From Eudorina sp. 2006-703-Eu-15 (taxonomy: Eukaryota > Chlorophyta > Chlorophyceae > Chlamydomonadales > Volvocaceae): 64,000 nucleotides of DNA. Made by a program: the position numbers and the translations under genes. Below are positions 29,410-39,431 of the stretch, piece by piece. Location: positions 680,001 to 744,000 of the forward strand of contig BDSI01000035.1 in NCBI GenBank assembly GCA_003117195.1. Reading direction: 5' to 3'. The number at the start of each line of letters is the position of its first letter. Position 1 is the stretch's first letter. The notes beneath the pieces are model-generated. The model had not been told where the DNA came from. It made no database searches and saw nothing but the letters and a program-made list of their open reading frames with translations.

Positions 29410-31265
29410 GGGAGGGAGGGAGGGGGGAGGGAGGGAGGGAGGGAGGGAGGGAGGGAGGGAGGGAGGGAGGGAGGAGGGAGGGAGGAGGGAGGGAGGGAGG
29501 GAGGGAGGGAGGGAGGGAGGGAGGGAGGAGGAGGGAGGGAGGGAGGGAGGGAGGGAGGGGGGAGGGAGGGGGAGGGAGGGAGGGGGGGGGGGGGGGGGGG
29601 GGGGGGAGGGAGGGAGGGAGGGAGGGTGGGAGGGAGGGAGGGAGGGCTACACACCGCCTGAGCCCACCTGCCTGCCCGGCCCCGACTCCTTCCTTTCGCT
29701 CGCCATTCACATGGCAGCGGAAGGTCGTCGCGGCGGGGTGCTGGCAGTGCCGGGGGTGTCGGCCGCCCCACCCCACCCCACCCCACCCCACCCGACCCGA
29801 CCCTGGCCAAACCCTGGCCATCCGCCGCACCATGGGTTTCACGGCCGCCCGCTGCATCAGCTCCTCCACGTGACTTTCCTCGTAGTTGCTCACCCCGATG
29901 GCCCGCACCCGCCCCTCGCCGTACAGCGCTTCAAGATCCCGCCACGTCTCCCAACGCATCTGGGCGTTGAGGGGACTGGCGGGGGGCACCCGGGATACCC
30001 CCGGCCAGTGGATCAGCACCAAGTCCTGGCGGGGAGGTCGGGAGGGGGGGCGAGCCAGGGGCGCGGCCGGTAGGGGGCGAGGGAGATCAGGAGATGGTGA
30101 CGCGAGCGGCACGGTAAGGTGATGGACATCCGTCGGGAGGTACCAGGAGCGGCCAGGTGCGGGGCGAGGGGTCGGGAGGTACGGCAAGGTAGTGGGTTGC
30201 GAGGTGCGGGTGATGAGCCAGACGGCCGCGCAGCAGCAGTGGCAATGCTGGGTTGCCGTACCAAACCCTACACCACCGTGTGAAGTGTCCGGTTCTGCGC
30301 TCCCTGCGGCCCCTGCCTGCGGAGTGCGGAGTGCGGGACCCCCCCCGCCCCGGCCCCCCCAGGGCCGCCGCCTCACCAGGTACTGCACTCCGAGGCGCTC
30401 CATGATGCCCTCCACGGCCTGTCGTGCTCGTCCCGCGCCCTGCTCGTACGGCGACACCTTGCTCGTCAGAAACAGGTCGCCCCGGGGCACGCCGCTGGCC
30501 GCCACCGCCTCGCGTATGGGAACCTCATTCTGGGACGTGGAGAGGGGATGGAGACGGGAGGGAGACTTGAGGCGACACCCAACATGTTTAATTATAACCG
30601 TTACTTCGTTACCGCTACAAGGTGGGCGCTCAGTCCCGACGTGTTTACAAACGATGTCATTGCAGAGGAAGCGCGCGCGCCGGCCCGAGGTGAGGTCGGG
30701 ATTGGAGGATTTGTCTCCTTGTGCTGCTGATGAAAGCGGGTGTGCTGCTGGTGGCCCCGGGTGGCGAGGGCCGACAATTTCCGTGAGAGAGCCAGGGTCT
30801 GTGTCGATAAGGGTTCGTTTAGAGTACGGTACGTGGCCGGGGGACCAACCAGGCACGCACGCACCCCGAGGGGCGGCATCGGGGATCGGGCCCACGACAC
30901 ATCGGTACGGACTACACAATGCCGTACTCTGCGCTTCCCCCCCACATGCGGTGTCGGCGGGCACCCCGCCCCTCCGGACCCTAATATTATTTCAACATTA
31001 TCCATATCATTATTTAATGGTGTTATAATAGTGGGCCCCGCCGGACCTTGTAGATAGAGGCGGTGTCGATGTGCCGCAGTCCAGCTCGCAGGGCCGCCAG
31101 TACGGAAGCGCGCGCGTCGTCGCCCTGCGCCCGGAACGTGCCCAGGCCCACAGCCTGCACGAGGCGACGGGGGGCGACGGCGATACGATGGATCAGCACG
31201 AGAGGCGGCAGCGAGGCGGCCTTCCGTGTGCCTGGTGGTACGCGTGGCGGTATGACGGGCGCCAT
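28121..31265 (-). CDS. Aldo-keto reductase
   Basis: Six minus-strand exons, 31265-31047, 30529-30377, 30025-29831, 29099-29033, 28867-28743 and 28288-28121, join in phase into 308 residues, a normal length for the family. The catalytic tetrad is complete: Asp67 and Tyr72 in HIDTASIYK, Lys97 in LTSKV and His130 in VLIHWPG. Other signatures are GVSNYEESHVEELM, VNQFEMHP, QVLLRWALQ and the NADPH-binding AVIPKSVRPERL. These TIM-barrel enzymes reduce aldehydes or ketones with NADPH; the substrate cannot be read from sequence, but the short form resembles the 2,5-diketo-gluconate reductase branch. The start is uncertain: the family usually begins near AVGLGTF, a good acceptor lies just before that point, and the frame runs open to 31601. 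Intron 3 contains a 540-bp GGGA tract. The gene is divergent from HSP20. Confidence 0.88.
28441..28508. repeat. GCGGTGTGAT-type degenerate tandem repeat
   Basis: Short units of TGCGGTG(TGA) repeat about nine times in the last intron of the aldo-keto reductase gene. Confidence 0.8.
29111..29650. repeat. 540-bp GGGA tract with a 39-G run
   Basis: GGGA units with three embedded GGCAGCGCGGGT blocks, a 39-nt run of G (29370-29408) and a second long G run near 29582-29606. It lies in intron 3 of the minus-strand aldo-keto reductase gene, so the transcript carries the C-rich complement. Long open frames here are artefacts. Confidence 0.97.
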
Positions 31266-31285
31266 GGGCCCTGGCAGAGGGCGAG

Positions 31286-31318
31286 GTGTGTTTCTTAGGC
31301 AGGCAGAACAGGAGTGCG
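31286..31318 (+). repeat. Dispersed repeat family D copy
   Basis: GTGTGTTTCTTAGGCAGGCA then GAACAGGAGTGCG. A reversed copy with about five mismatches lies at 40477-40509. It sits just upstream of the chosen aldo-keto reductase start codon. Confidence 0.6.
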
Positions 31319-32258
31319 GGACAGAGAACGAGGTGCGTGTGGCCTGTAGAGGCAGGTGCGCGCAGCTGGCGTGCCGTGCGCTAGAGACCGCGCCACGAAG
31401 AGCTTTGGGAAGGAGTTGGTGGTTGCAAGGTAGCAGCGTGTCAGGGTTTGGAGGCAGCAGCTGGGCGGCTTGCTTGTTGCGGGAATCGGAGGATGGAAAG
31501 GTGGCGGGGTCGTGCGGCGACGTAGCTTGAAGTAGCGATGCACTATTGGGAAGGAGCAGAGAGGAGATATGTTCCCGGAAACAGCCTGACCGGAAGTTCA
31601 ACTCCGTTGCGGAGGGTGATAGTCCTTGGCAAGGGTTTGCCCGCAGTTGTCATGCTTGCAAGCCGACAGAGGCGGCGACCGCCAGCGGGTCTGCGACTTA
31701 TTGAGAAATTTCCTGGATAAAAACGTGGTGCTGTAAGTCATGCTTGAAGGAAAATCATTTGTCCCGGAAAAGGCCCAAGTCAAATGTTGCACACGCCAGG
31801 TGAAGGCGAGTCAGGGGTATAAGTTACGATGCGAGTCTAAACGCACGATGAGATCCTGAGTTATAACTAGGATTCAGAAGGGTAGAAGCCCAGAATAGCG
31901 ATGGTTTACGTTGGCAGATTGGTTGTCAGTTGAATACAGCTCGCGCATTAGTCTAAAGCACGGGCAAAGTGCTGGCTAACCCTAAGCCATTCATACGTTG
32001 CATTTTTACTTGCCTATGGGCGTTTGCGATCTGTGTGCAAACGACATACATGCTGGCCATCATTGACCTGCTCTAGCTGTGCAATCAATGTAATGGTCAG
32101 ATTAATAACACATTAATGGCTTAACAGCGTCCAAACCGCCAAAATAAGTTGTCGTTCCAAGCGGCCGTTGGAGCTGTAGTAAAGCTGCTGCCCACAGTAT
32201 ACCTAGAAGGAGACTTCTCAACACTTCGTTAGCTGTTTCAGTAGAGGTAAAATAATGT
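31319..32258. other. Divergent intergenic region, aldo-keto reductase and HSP20
   Basis: About 0.9 kb. The left part (to about 31600) is an open frame continuous with the reductase and may be 5' leader or an alternative N-terminus. The right part is AT-richer with no gene visible. Confidence 0.5.
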
Positions 32259-32360
32259 GAATCTTCTTTGGAATTGTCGTGAAGAAACTCCAAGCTGCTT
32301 CCGGAAACGACGAAAGGACCCGAACCTTCGATACGAACCGCTTTAAGGCCGTGTATAAAA
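32259..32360 (+). promoter_or_regulatory. Heat-shock promoter: three HSEs and a TATA box
   Basis: Perfect inverted heat-shock units occur at 32259-32266 (GAATCTTC), 32299-32306 (TTCCGGAA) and 32322-32329 (GAACCTTC), with extra GAA/TTC blocks between them. A TATAAAA box follows at 32354-32360, 107 bp before the HSP20 ATG. This is the classic layout for HSF-driven induction. Confidence 0.8.
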
Positions 32361-32466
32361 TGCCAAAACAGTTTATGAACTATAAACAAATACAAAGTCA
32401 TTTAATCATAATATACTGCCTATTAAGCCTCCAGCGTTGAACCGTTGTTCCTACTTGGCAACTACC

Positions 32467-32949
32467 ATGGCTCTGTCGACCGTTGTCTTCGGCGATCCTT
32501 TCTTCACCGACATGGACCGCGTCATGAACCGGTTACTTAACAGCTCTCTCACTGGCACACTCGCTTCCGCGCCATCCGGCAGCGCGCGCTCTGGCTCGGC
32601 TAGTCATCCCTCCCTCGCCATGGACATCGTCGAGACGCCGACCGCCTATGCGCTGCACGCGGACACGCCTGGCATGGCTCCCGAGGACGTCAAGGTTGAG
32701 CTGCACAATGGCGTCCTGACGGTCAGTGGCGAACGCAAGGTTGTTCACACGGCCAAGGAGGCGGGCGGCAAGGTGTGGCGCAACGAGCGCAGCTCCTACA
32801 GCTTCAGCCGCGCCTTCACCCTCCCGGAGAACGCCAACGCCGAGGGCATCTCAGCCTCCATCGACAAGGGCGTCCTCACCGTGACGGTGCCGAAGAAGGA
32901 CCCGCCCGCCAAGCCCGAGCCGAAGCGCATTACCGTGACGAGCTCTTAA
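32467..32949 (+). CDS. Small heat-shock protein (HSP20 / alpha-crystallin domain)
   Basis: An intronless 160-residue protein. The N-terminal arm (ALSTVVFGDPFFTDMDRVMN) is followed by an alpha-crystallin domain from about residue 52: AMDIVETPTAYALHADTPGM, EDVKVELHNGVLTVSGERK, SYSFSRAFTLPENANAEGIS and DKGVLTVTVPKK, ending in the basic/Pro tail KPEPKRITV. The IxV motif (ITV) near the end is the usual oligomer-docking element. Such proteins hold unfolding clients in large oligomers without ATP. No transit peptide is obvious, so a cytosolic form is likely. An upstream in-frame ATG at 32437 could add ten residues; 32467 fits the family start better. Lack of introns is typical of strongly heat-induced genes. 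A TGTAA motif at 33522-33526 is a possible but distant poly(A) signal. Confidence 0.97.
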   Translation: MALSTVVFGDPFFTDMDRVMNRLLNSSLTGTLASAPSGSARSGSASHPSLAMDIVETPTAYALHADTPGMAPEDVKVELHNGVLTVSGERKVVHTAKEAGGKVWRNERSSYSFSRAFTLPENANAEGISASIDKGVLTVTVPKKDPPAKPEPKRITVTSS

Positions 32950-34273
32950 ATGGCGGATTGATTGTTCGGATTGTTGATGCCTTTTCGTTGGTGAGGGTTT
33001 AGCGAGAGACCCGCCAGCAGGTGAGCGTGTTGTAGTAGAGATAGCAGTGATTACGTGGGCAGCGACGCGTGCTGCGTGTGCGCGCCTGACACGCGCCACG
33101 TCCCTGGAGGCAGGTAGAGGGCCCAGGCAGAAAGCAAGGCTACCTGGTTGCATCCGGGCGAGCCGGGAATGCTAGGTTATGATATTATGTTTTACATCAG
33201 TATAGGAGCTTAGTAATATATGGACTGAGAATTTTGCTTGGCCGACTGCCGCACCCAGCCGCATCCACACTTAGCAGTGAGGCATGTCGTGGTTCTGCGG
33301 TGCTGGATCCGATGTATGTATCACCTGGCGGGTCGGATTGGGATCCTGCTCAATGGTGCGCCATGTGTGCAACCAATGTACCTGAGTCGATATGTCAGTG
33401 GGAAAGGTAGCGTTTGGATGGCTTTGGGCCTGGAATCAGAATGCCCACCGGGTCTATTTAGGTGCGGTGACAAGGGATTCCTTGGTATACGTGTTTACGG
33501 GCATGCATGATCGTCCTAGGCTGTAACCTGTGCGCGGAATGCATGGAAGTGTGTTGCGCATGAAGAGGACTGGCAGGAAGTTTAATGTACCGGTAGTGCA
33601 TGTTGTTGCACAACGCACGAGGATCAATCTACCCTTGGTTGCATTCCGGGTAAATGTAAACCGGTTCGTGTGGGGTGTCTCTTTGTAACACTGGTGACTG
33701 GTGGAGGATAATTGCCTCACGCAACCCACCCCAGGCCGTACGAATCTCTCGCGATATACACGCAGCGAAAGGTTCTCCTAGTTTGGCATGGATGGCACTA
33801 CAGCAAGTCTCCAGCAACATGTTTGCTTTGCTGATGATTGGATCGAAAAGGCCGATGCATGAAATCAGGTGGTCCATATTCCGACCCATGGTCACATGCG
33901 TTGACCATGTCAAGCAGCAAGCAAGCAACAGAGGTAACCTTACTCCCACGCTCACTTGTCTTAGAAGACGATGAGAAGGGTTCTGCACGGAAACCGTTAC
34001 AGCAACCACCCGGTCATGGTATCTCCTTGCGATGCGCCTATGGTAAGTACCTGTACAATATCCAGTCACGTCAAAACTCTTATCGAAATAGCACCACCTT
34101 GCTGCAGGCAAAGAGTTGACTATTTTCTTTAGGTTTTTAGGGTCCCGTGTGTGATCCAGCGCATTTGTGCCAAACTGTTCTGTACGCTTAAAAAAGACTT
34201 CCTTAATATGAGATTAGGAGGATCCTCTGTGAGACCTGTTGGAATTTACGATGGCTCGTCTTTTGACTCAACG
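32950..34273. other. Intergenic region after HSP20
   Basis: About 1.3 kb, closer to balanced base composition than the rest. It holds the HSP20 3' end and the promoter of the next gene. No coding stretch or RNA is convincing. Confidence 0.6.
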
Positions 34274-37200
34274 ATGCGACCGCGGCATCTATGGCGCACG
34301 TCGTGCAGTCCATCCTTGTCACGGCGCGACCACGTTTTGTGTGACAGCAACATCTATTCCACAATACGGAACTCAGCGCAGCGTTTCGCTTCAACTCTGG
34401 CACCCCAACGTAGTGCATGTCTGCCCCGCACCTGCCGTCGCGCTGCACTGCCTGAGAGGGGGAATGGCAGTGGCCAGGAGGAAGTTGACCCAACCTCTCT
34501 GGAAGCCGCCGCTGCAACCATGGAGATCATTTGGGACTTGGCCTGCGAACGCGACGAGGACACCCTCCTGGGCTTCATTCCGGACTCCGTCTTGGAGCAG
34601 GCTGCGGAGCTGCGCTACAAGATGGAGTGCAGCGAGTAAGCGCGGAGCTGCATGTAGCTTGTCAGCCGGGGTTGTTCGGACGGCGGGGATGCCCACAGAA
34701 CAACCGCCCGAATTTAGCGACCGCGCCTGTCACCCTTGCCGTCGCCCGCTGCTGCTGCTGTTGCTACACCTCGGCCAATGCCGCTCTCTGCCATGTACCA
34801 CCTCCTCCACCTCCTGATTGACTCCGCCCCAGCGACGAGGCGCCGCCCCCGGAGGGTCTCGAGCCGGGCGAGTCCGGACTGGCTGCGGAGGCTCGATCGC
34901 GTTCCGCGCCGCAGCGCCAGCGGGACACCCGTCCGGTGACGCTCCGCGACGTCGTGTACCAGTCACACGGCATGAAGGGCTTTGTGTTCGACAGCTTCGC
35001 GACGCGGCACCTGTACGTCTCGCCGCCGCCGACCCGCGGGTCAGTGCAGCGGCTCAGCTGCATGCGCACCGCGCCCAACCGCGCGGTGCTGCGCTACGCG
35101 GTGGCGCGGGACGGCGGCGAGCATGCGGTGCTGACGTTCGGGCTCGAGTGCGAGGTGGGTGCGGGTGTTGGTGGTGGGCAGGCAGGGAGTTTGGCTGGGC
35201 CTGTGGACGTGCATGTTATTTGCCGCCTGTGGAAGTGCGGAGGGTCGCCTGTGAAAGGAAAAGTGTGAAGCGGCTGACAAGTCGCAGTGCTGACGTGCCA
35301 GCTCAGCAGGCACGTGACAGGCAGGGATGCACGACAGAGCTGAGTTGGGCAGCCGTGGGACACAACCCAGATGTGCGCTAGACCCATGGGACACATTGCA
35401 GACGCGCACGGTGTGTAGTTCGGTACGAAACCCGCCCAAACCACACAGCCTGTTGTCCATGCTTTGTGTGTTGACGGATTTCTGGCTCCGGGATGTTGGC
35501 TGTTGTGGCGTGAGAGACGGAATTCATTTCAGAAAGACTGTATTGTCCGGACCCTGCCGAACATCGGCATTCGGCACCCCGTCTCGCCGTACCGCCGTAC
35601 GTGAAACGGTGGACGCTTCCGTCCCCCGTGACTTCGCTACCGCCGTACATGGTACGGCGCTTGATGTGGACGCTGCGACCCGATGCTGCTTCCGCCATAC
35701 ATGCGCTGAAGGAACGGCTCGCACCCCAGTAAGTCTGTAGGGTGTTACGTAGGCGGCACGTCTGCCCAGCAATTGCAAAGCTCTGTGAGTGCTTGCATGA
35801 TTGATGGTGGTGTAAACTGTGTGGGCGTGTTTATTTTGGGGTCGTGCAGCGTTCTCTGTGTGGTTGCCAAGTACGGAACCTATTTGAATGGCGGCCTCAA
35901 TGCATGATGGCAAATTGCAGTAGCATCGGCAAAACCCTGCATTCCAAGCGTTTTGTTGCTAACTGTAACAGTCAACAACCCATCGCTGTGTTGCCGACCG
36001 CAACGGCCAACGAACAAGGCCCCCGCCCAGGTGTCCGCTAGTGACTCGATTTCCACACCTTGACGCGACACAATTCCATTCTTTGACGCCGAATCCAAAT
36101 ACAATCCAGTTATCGGTCCGCTCGAGTGGAGTATGTCTGGCAGCTGGTGTCAGTGACGGGGGAGGCACTGGAGCTGGCGGCCGAGGAGGGCGCTGGACCC
36201 GTGGGTCCGCACCCCGCGCTGCCACCCGAAGCCGTTATCCGGGCTCAGCTAGATGCTCTCGCGTAAGTGCTCCAGAAAGGGCATGAAGTTTAATACACTA
36301 CTTGTGCAATGCACCCGCATATCAGTATGCAAAATGTATACCAAGAAGTTGGCCACTATCGGGATCGAACCGATGACCTTGGCGTGCCCGACCCTGTGTA
36401 GGGATATCGATATTAGCACCACGCTCTAACCAGCTGAGCTAAGCGGCCAAGGATGCACACATCGGTTGGCATTAAGTAATTGACGTTCGCCGTACGCTTT
36501 GACTCGTCAGTGACCTCCTCCGCGTCGGGTGCGACACGCGCAAGCACTCGCCGCTTCGCCGGCCTGCACAAGATGCTGTGAAGCGGCCTGGGGAGGGTAG
36601 GGACGTCGCCGGCCTGCACAAGATGCTGTGAAGCGGCCTGGGGAGGGTAGGGACGTCGCCGGCCTGCACAAGATGCTGTGAAGCGGCCTGGGGAGGGTAG
36701 GGACGTCGCCGGCCTGCACAAAATGCTGTGAAGCGGCCTGGGGAGGGTAGGGACGTCGCCGGCCTGCACAAGATGCTGTGAAGCGGCCTGGGGAGGGTAG
36801 GGACGTCGCCGGCCTGCACAAGATGCTGTGAAGCGGCCTGGGGAGGGTAGGGACGTAAGGGATCCCGGCTTCCTAACTACGGCATGGCGTGAGGTTGGCT
36901 TTCAGCCCCGCAAAGCGTGAATGCACATGTAACAGCAGTGGCGTGGTTATTACTGGTTAGGTTGTTATGGTTACGCCCTCCCTAATTGTAGTCAATGCCC
37001 CGTCCCCCCGACTGCCCTTCCCCGCAGCTGCGAGGACATCGCGGGCGTCTTCGCGTTCGCATCACCCGCCAACAAGGTGGTCACGGGGCCCCTGGAGCGA
37101 TTCACGATGCTGCTCCGGAACCCCATGTACCGGCCGCTGCTGCGCCACCACACCGCCGAGCCGCTCAACCTGGGGACGCTGCGGCCCGGCTACCACAACG

Positions 37201-38017
37201 CGGTCGTCAAGGTCGTCAGCGCCAACACAGGTACGTACCGTACTTGGGAGCGGATGACTGACTGGGTGGTTTGGTGTTGTTATGCGGTAGTGCATGAATG
37301 AACGTTACAGCGGATGTTGTTGCAGTGCATGACTGACTGGGTGGGTTGGTGTTGTTGTAGTGCATGAATGATGTCGTTATCGTGTACACTGCGCGAGGGA
37401 TGGGTTGCGGCGGACCACACAAAGGGGTCATCGGTGCCCACCCATCGGTGCCTACGGGGGGAAACCCCTAGGGATGGTTGCAGCGACCTGCCTTGTGATC
37501 TCCAATCAGTGACGACCTGGGCCATGGGATTCGCGTCGTACGACAGTCGTCTCTCTGTGGGCGGGTGGCCTCGCCTGCTGGGTTGGTGACAGCTGGAATG
37601 TACGGGTGAACCGCCATCAGGAGCCGGTATCTAACCACTGGGCTTTTCTTCGGCTTACGGGAGGCGGTAGAGGCTGCAGGCGGCGGTCCCCGCTCTTGAG
37701 CCGCCCGGCACCTCTCTCTCGCCCCTCCTCCCTGTCTTTCGTCCCGCCGGTGCCAGCTTCTCGTCCTAGTCCGGCTTAACCCGCTAGCCCTCGTCCTAGC
37801 CCGGCTTAACCCGCTAGCCCTCGTCCTAGCCCGGCTTAACTCCCTCCCTTCCCGCCCGTCGCGGCCCGACGGTGTGATCGCGACGGCAGGCATGGCTCAG
37901 GAGATCGAGATGGTGTTTCACTGGGTCCTCAGCCGCCAGGCCTCTGGCTCGGGGCCCCACGCCAACTGCTGGATGACGGACTCGGTGGAGCTGGTCAGCG
38001 CCCGGATTAGGGGCTGA
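34274..38017 (+). CDS. DUF4864-domain protein, probably organelle-targeted
   Basis: Exons 34274-34635, 34833-35158, 35533-35728, 36110-36262, 37028-37230 and 37890-38017 (stop TGA) join in phase into 455 residues. The C-terminal exons carry the DUF4864 pattern: CEDIAGVFAFASPANK, GPLERFTMLLRNPMYRPLL, NAVVKVVSANT, then FHWVLSRQ and CWMTDSVELVSAR. The middle domain (LRDVVYQSHGMKGFVFDSFA) is not recognised. The start at 34274 gives a leader rich in Arg and Ser (RPRHLWRTSCSPSLSRR), like a transit peptide; earlier in-frame ATGs at 34151 and 34208 exist. Exons 3 and 4 are supported only by splice signals, an open frame and phase. Function is unknown; the domain belongs to the NTF2-like fold in bacteria. 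Intron 4 holds an antisense tRNA-Ile and a minisatellite. Confidence 0.7.
36350..36448 (-). tRNA. tRNA-Ile (anticodon AAU) with 25-nt intron
   Basis: Reads on the minus strand: acceptor GGCCGCT pairs with AGTGGCC (one G-U), discriminator A. The D-arm TAGCTCAGCTGGTTAGAGC is canonical, and the T-arm carries GGTTCGATCC. The anticodon stem TGGTG/CGCCA encloses CTAATA, then 25 nt, then A. So the anticodon is AAT and the intron lies one base 3' of it, the standard eukaryotic position; the mature tRNA is 74 nt. It is nested antisense in intron 4 of the DUF4864 gene. Confidence 0.93.
36561..36856. repeat. 50-bp minisatellite, about six copies
   Basis: Units start at 36561, 36611, 36661, 36711, 36761 and 36811, each beginning GGCCTGCACAAGATGCTGTG. 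They are almost identical; the fourth has one A for G. It lies in intron 4 of the DUF4864 gene, about 110 bp from the tRNA-Ile. Confidence 0.97.
37761..37841. repeat. 30-bp tandem repeat in DUF4864 intron 5
   Basis: 2.7 copies of TCGTCCTAGCCCGGCTTAAC plus CCGCTAGCCC, one with T for C. Confidence 0.9.
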
Positions 38018-38322
38018 GCGGAGCTGGGCTGGCTGGGCGAGGGTGGAGGCGGTAAGGGTGTGAGAGCTGGGAGGAGCAGGGCTCTCTAGGGGAGGAGGTG
38101 GAGAAGTGCGGGGTAGATGTGGTGGGAGAGGAGCTCGAGAATTGAGGGGCTGGGGGCAGCGCTAGGCAGTTACCTGAAGAGCAGGAGCCGGACGCGTGAG
38201 GTGATGCGACGGACCGGAGAGGTGCGTGAGAGGATGCGGGCATGCGAAGCAGCTGGGGAGCCGGCCGGGTGCCGCGGTGTGGCGGACGAGCGGAGCTAGC
38301 GCGCGCGGCGACAACTGTGTCG

Positions 38323-38363
38323 GGGGGTATGGATTGGGGAACCGATACGTGGCACAGGAGTCG
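38323..38363 (-). repeat. Dispersed repeat family C, reversed copy
   Basis: The reverse complement matches 13038-13077 with two mismatches over 40 bp. Confidence 0.85.
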
Positions 38364-39233
38364 GGGGGGAGGAAAGGAACATGGAAGGAAGGAAGACAGG
38401 ACGAATCAGAGACGAGTGGATGCAGGCAGCAGGCCAGTGGAGAAAGGGCAAGCTTTGGTCGGAGGCGGAGGGCTAGAGCGCGAGCAGGGGCAGGAGTTCG
38501 ATGGGGTGGGGGTTTGGCGCAGGTGAGGGTTTGGGTCGTGAGATACTGGTTGGGGGAGGGCACCGTTCAGCTTGCGGCACTTACTGGCACGGTACGGTAC
38601 AGCAAGCTGATGCGCCCGATGGCAGCTTGACCTCTCAGTTGTAGTTGGATTCCGCCGGGGTACCGTACTTCGGGTGCCTGATTCGTATAGTCTTTGTGTG
38701 GATAAGCGTTGCTGTTAGTGTTGTTGTTGGTAGTTGTTGTTGTTGTTCTGCCGTTCGTAGTGTGCCGATGTGGTTATAGTGCAGCAATGGTGCCGCCCGC
38801 GACCCGCCCATGGGGCGGCTTACAGGCAGATTTGATCCGATCGAATGCCACGTCCATAACACACGGTATGGCGCTGGGCACCACTGCCGCGTGAGGCAGA
38901 GGACTCAAAGACTCATTTTCACTTTCACGTCCCTGAGGGCTTCACAGCCCACATCATCACGCGTGAAGGGCGCATGCATACCGTATGGGCGCATACCACC
39001 AGGATGCCATTTGCGGTGATGCACCCATGTCCCCCCGGGTGCACGGTCTCATACATGTTTTACAACACCAGCTAACGCGTGCATGATTATTGTCGCTGCG
39101 TCCCAGGCCTACCTTCCACAGGTACCGTACTCAAGCTAGCGCCTCCACTGCGCGTACCCAGCGCGCAGTGTCGCGGGGCGTGGCAGGTAGGGCGCTCGCT
39201 TCCCGACCCCACCAGGCCCCCATAGACCAAACA

Positions 39234-39431
39234 TCAAGTTAAAAGACTAAAACTAAAACATGTTCGGGAACGCTGCTCTTCCCGACCCCACCACGGTATG
39301 CCCCCATAGTCCATGCATGACATTACTGCGCTGCGCGCGGAGAAGCAGCCGGCAACCGAGAAAAACACCATGCCACGGCTGATGCCTTCGTTCAGCGCCC
39401 TGCCATACGTTGGTGTCACGTCCGTCCAATG
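39234..39431 (-). other. Possible exon of an unidentified small protein
   Basis: After a good acceptor (TTGCTTTGCAG) the minus strand reads HWTDVTPTYGRALNEGISRG followed by a hydrophobic MVFFSVAGCFSARSAV segment and runs to a stop at 39234. The composition looks protein-like and includes a possible membrane helix. No upstream exon could be joined with confidence (39671-39960 is one candidate), and no family is recognised. Confidence 0.2.

Noticed and set aside
28386..30073. Long Gly-Glu and Pro-Ser open frames across the GGGA tract
   Set aside because: Repeat artefacts; the region is intron 3 of the aldo-keto reductase, whose flanking exons join in phase.
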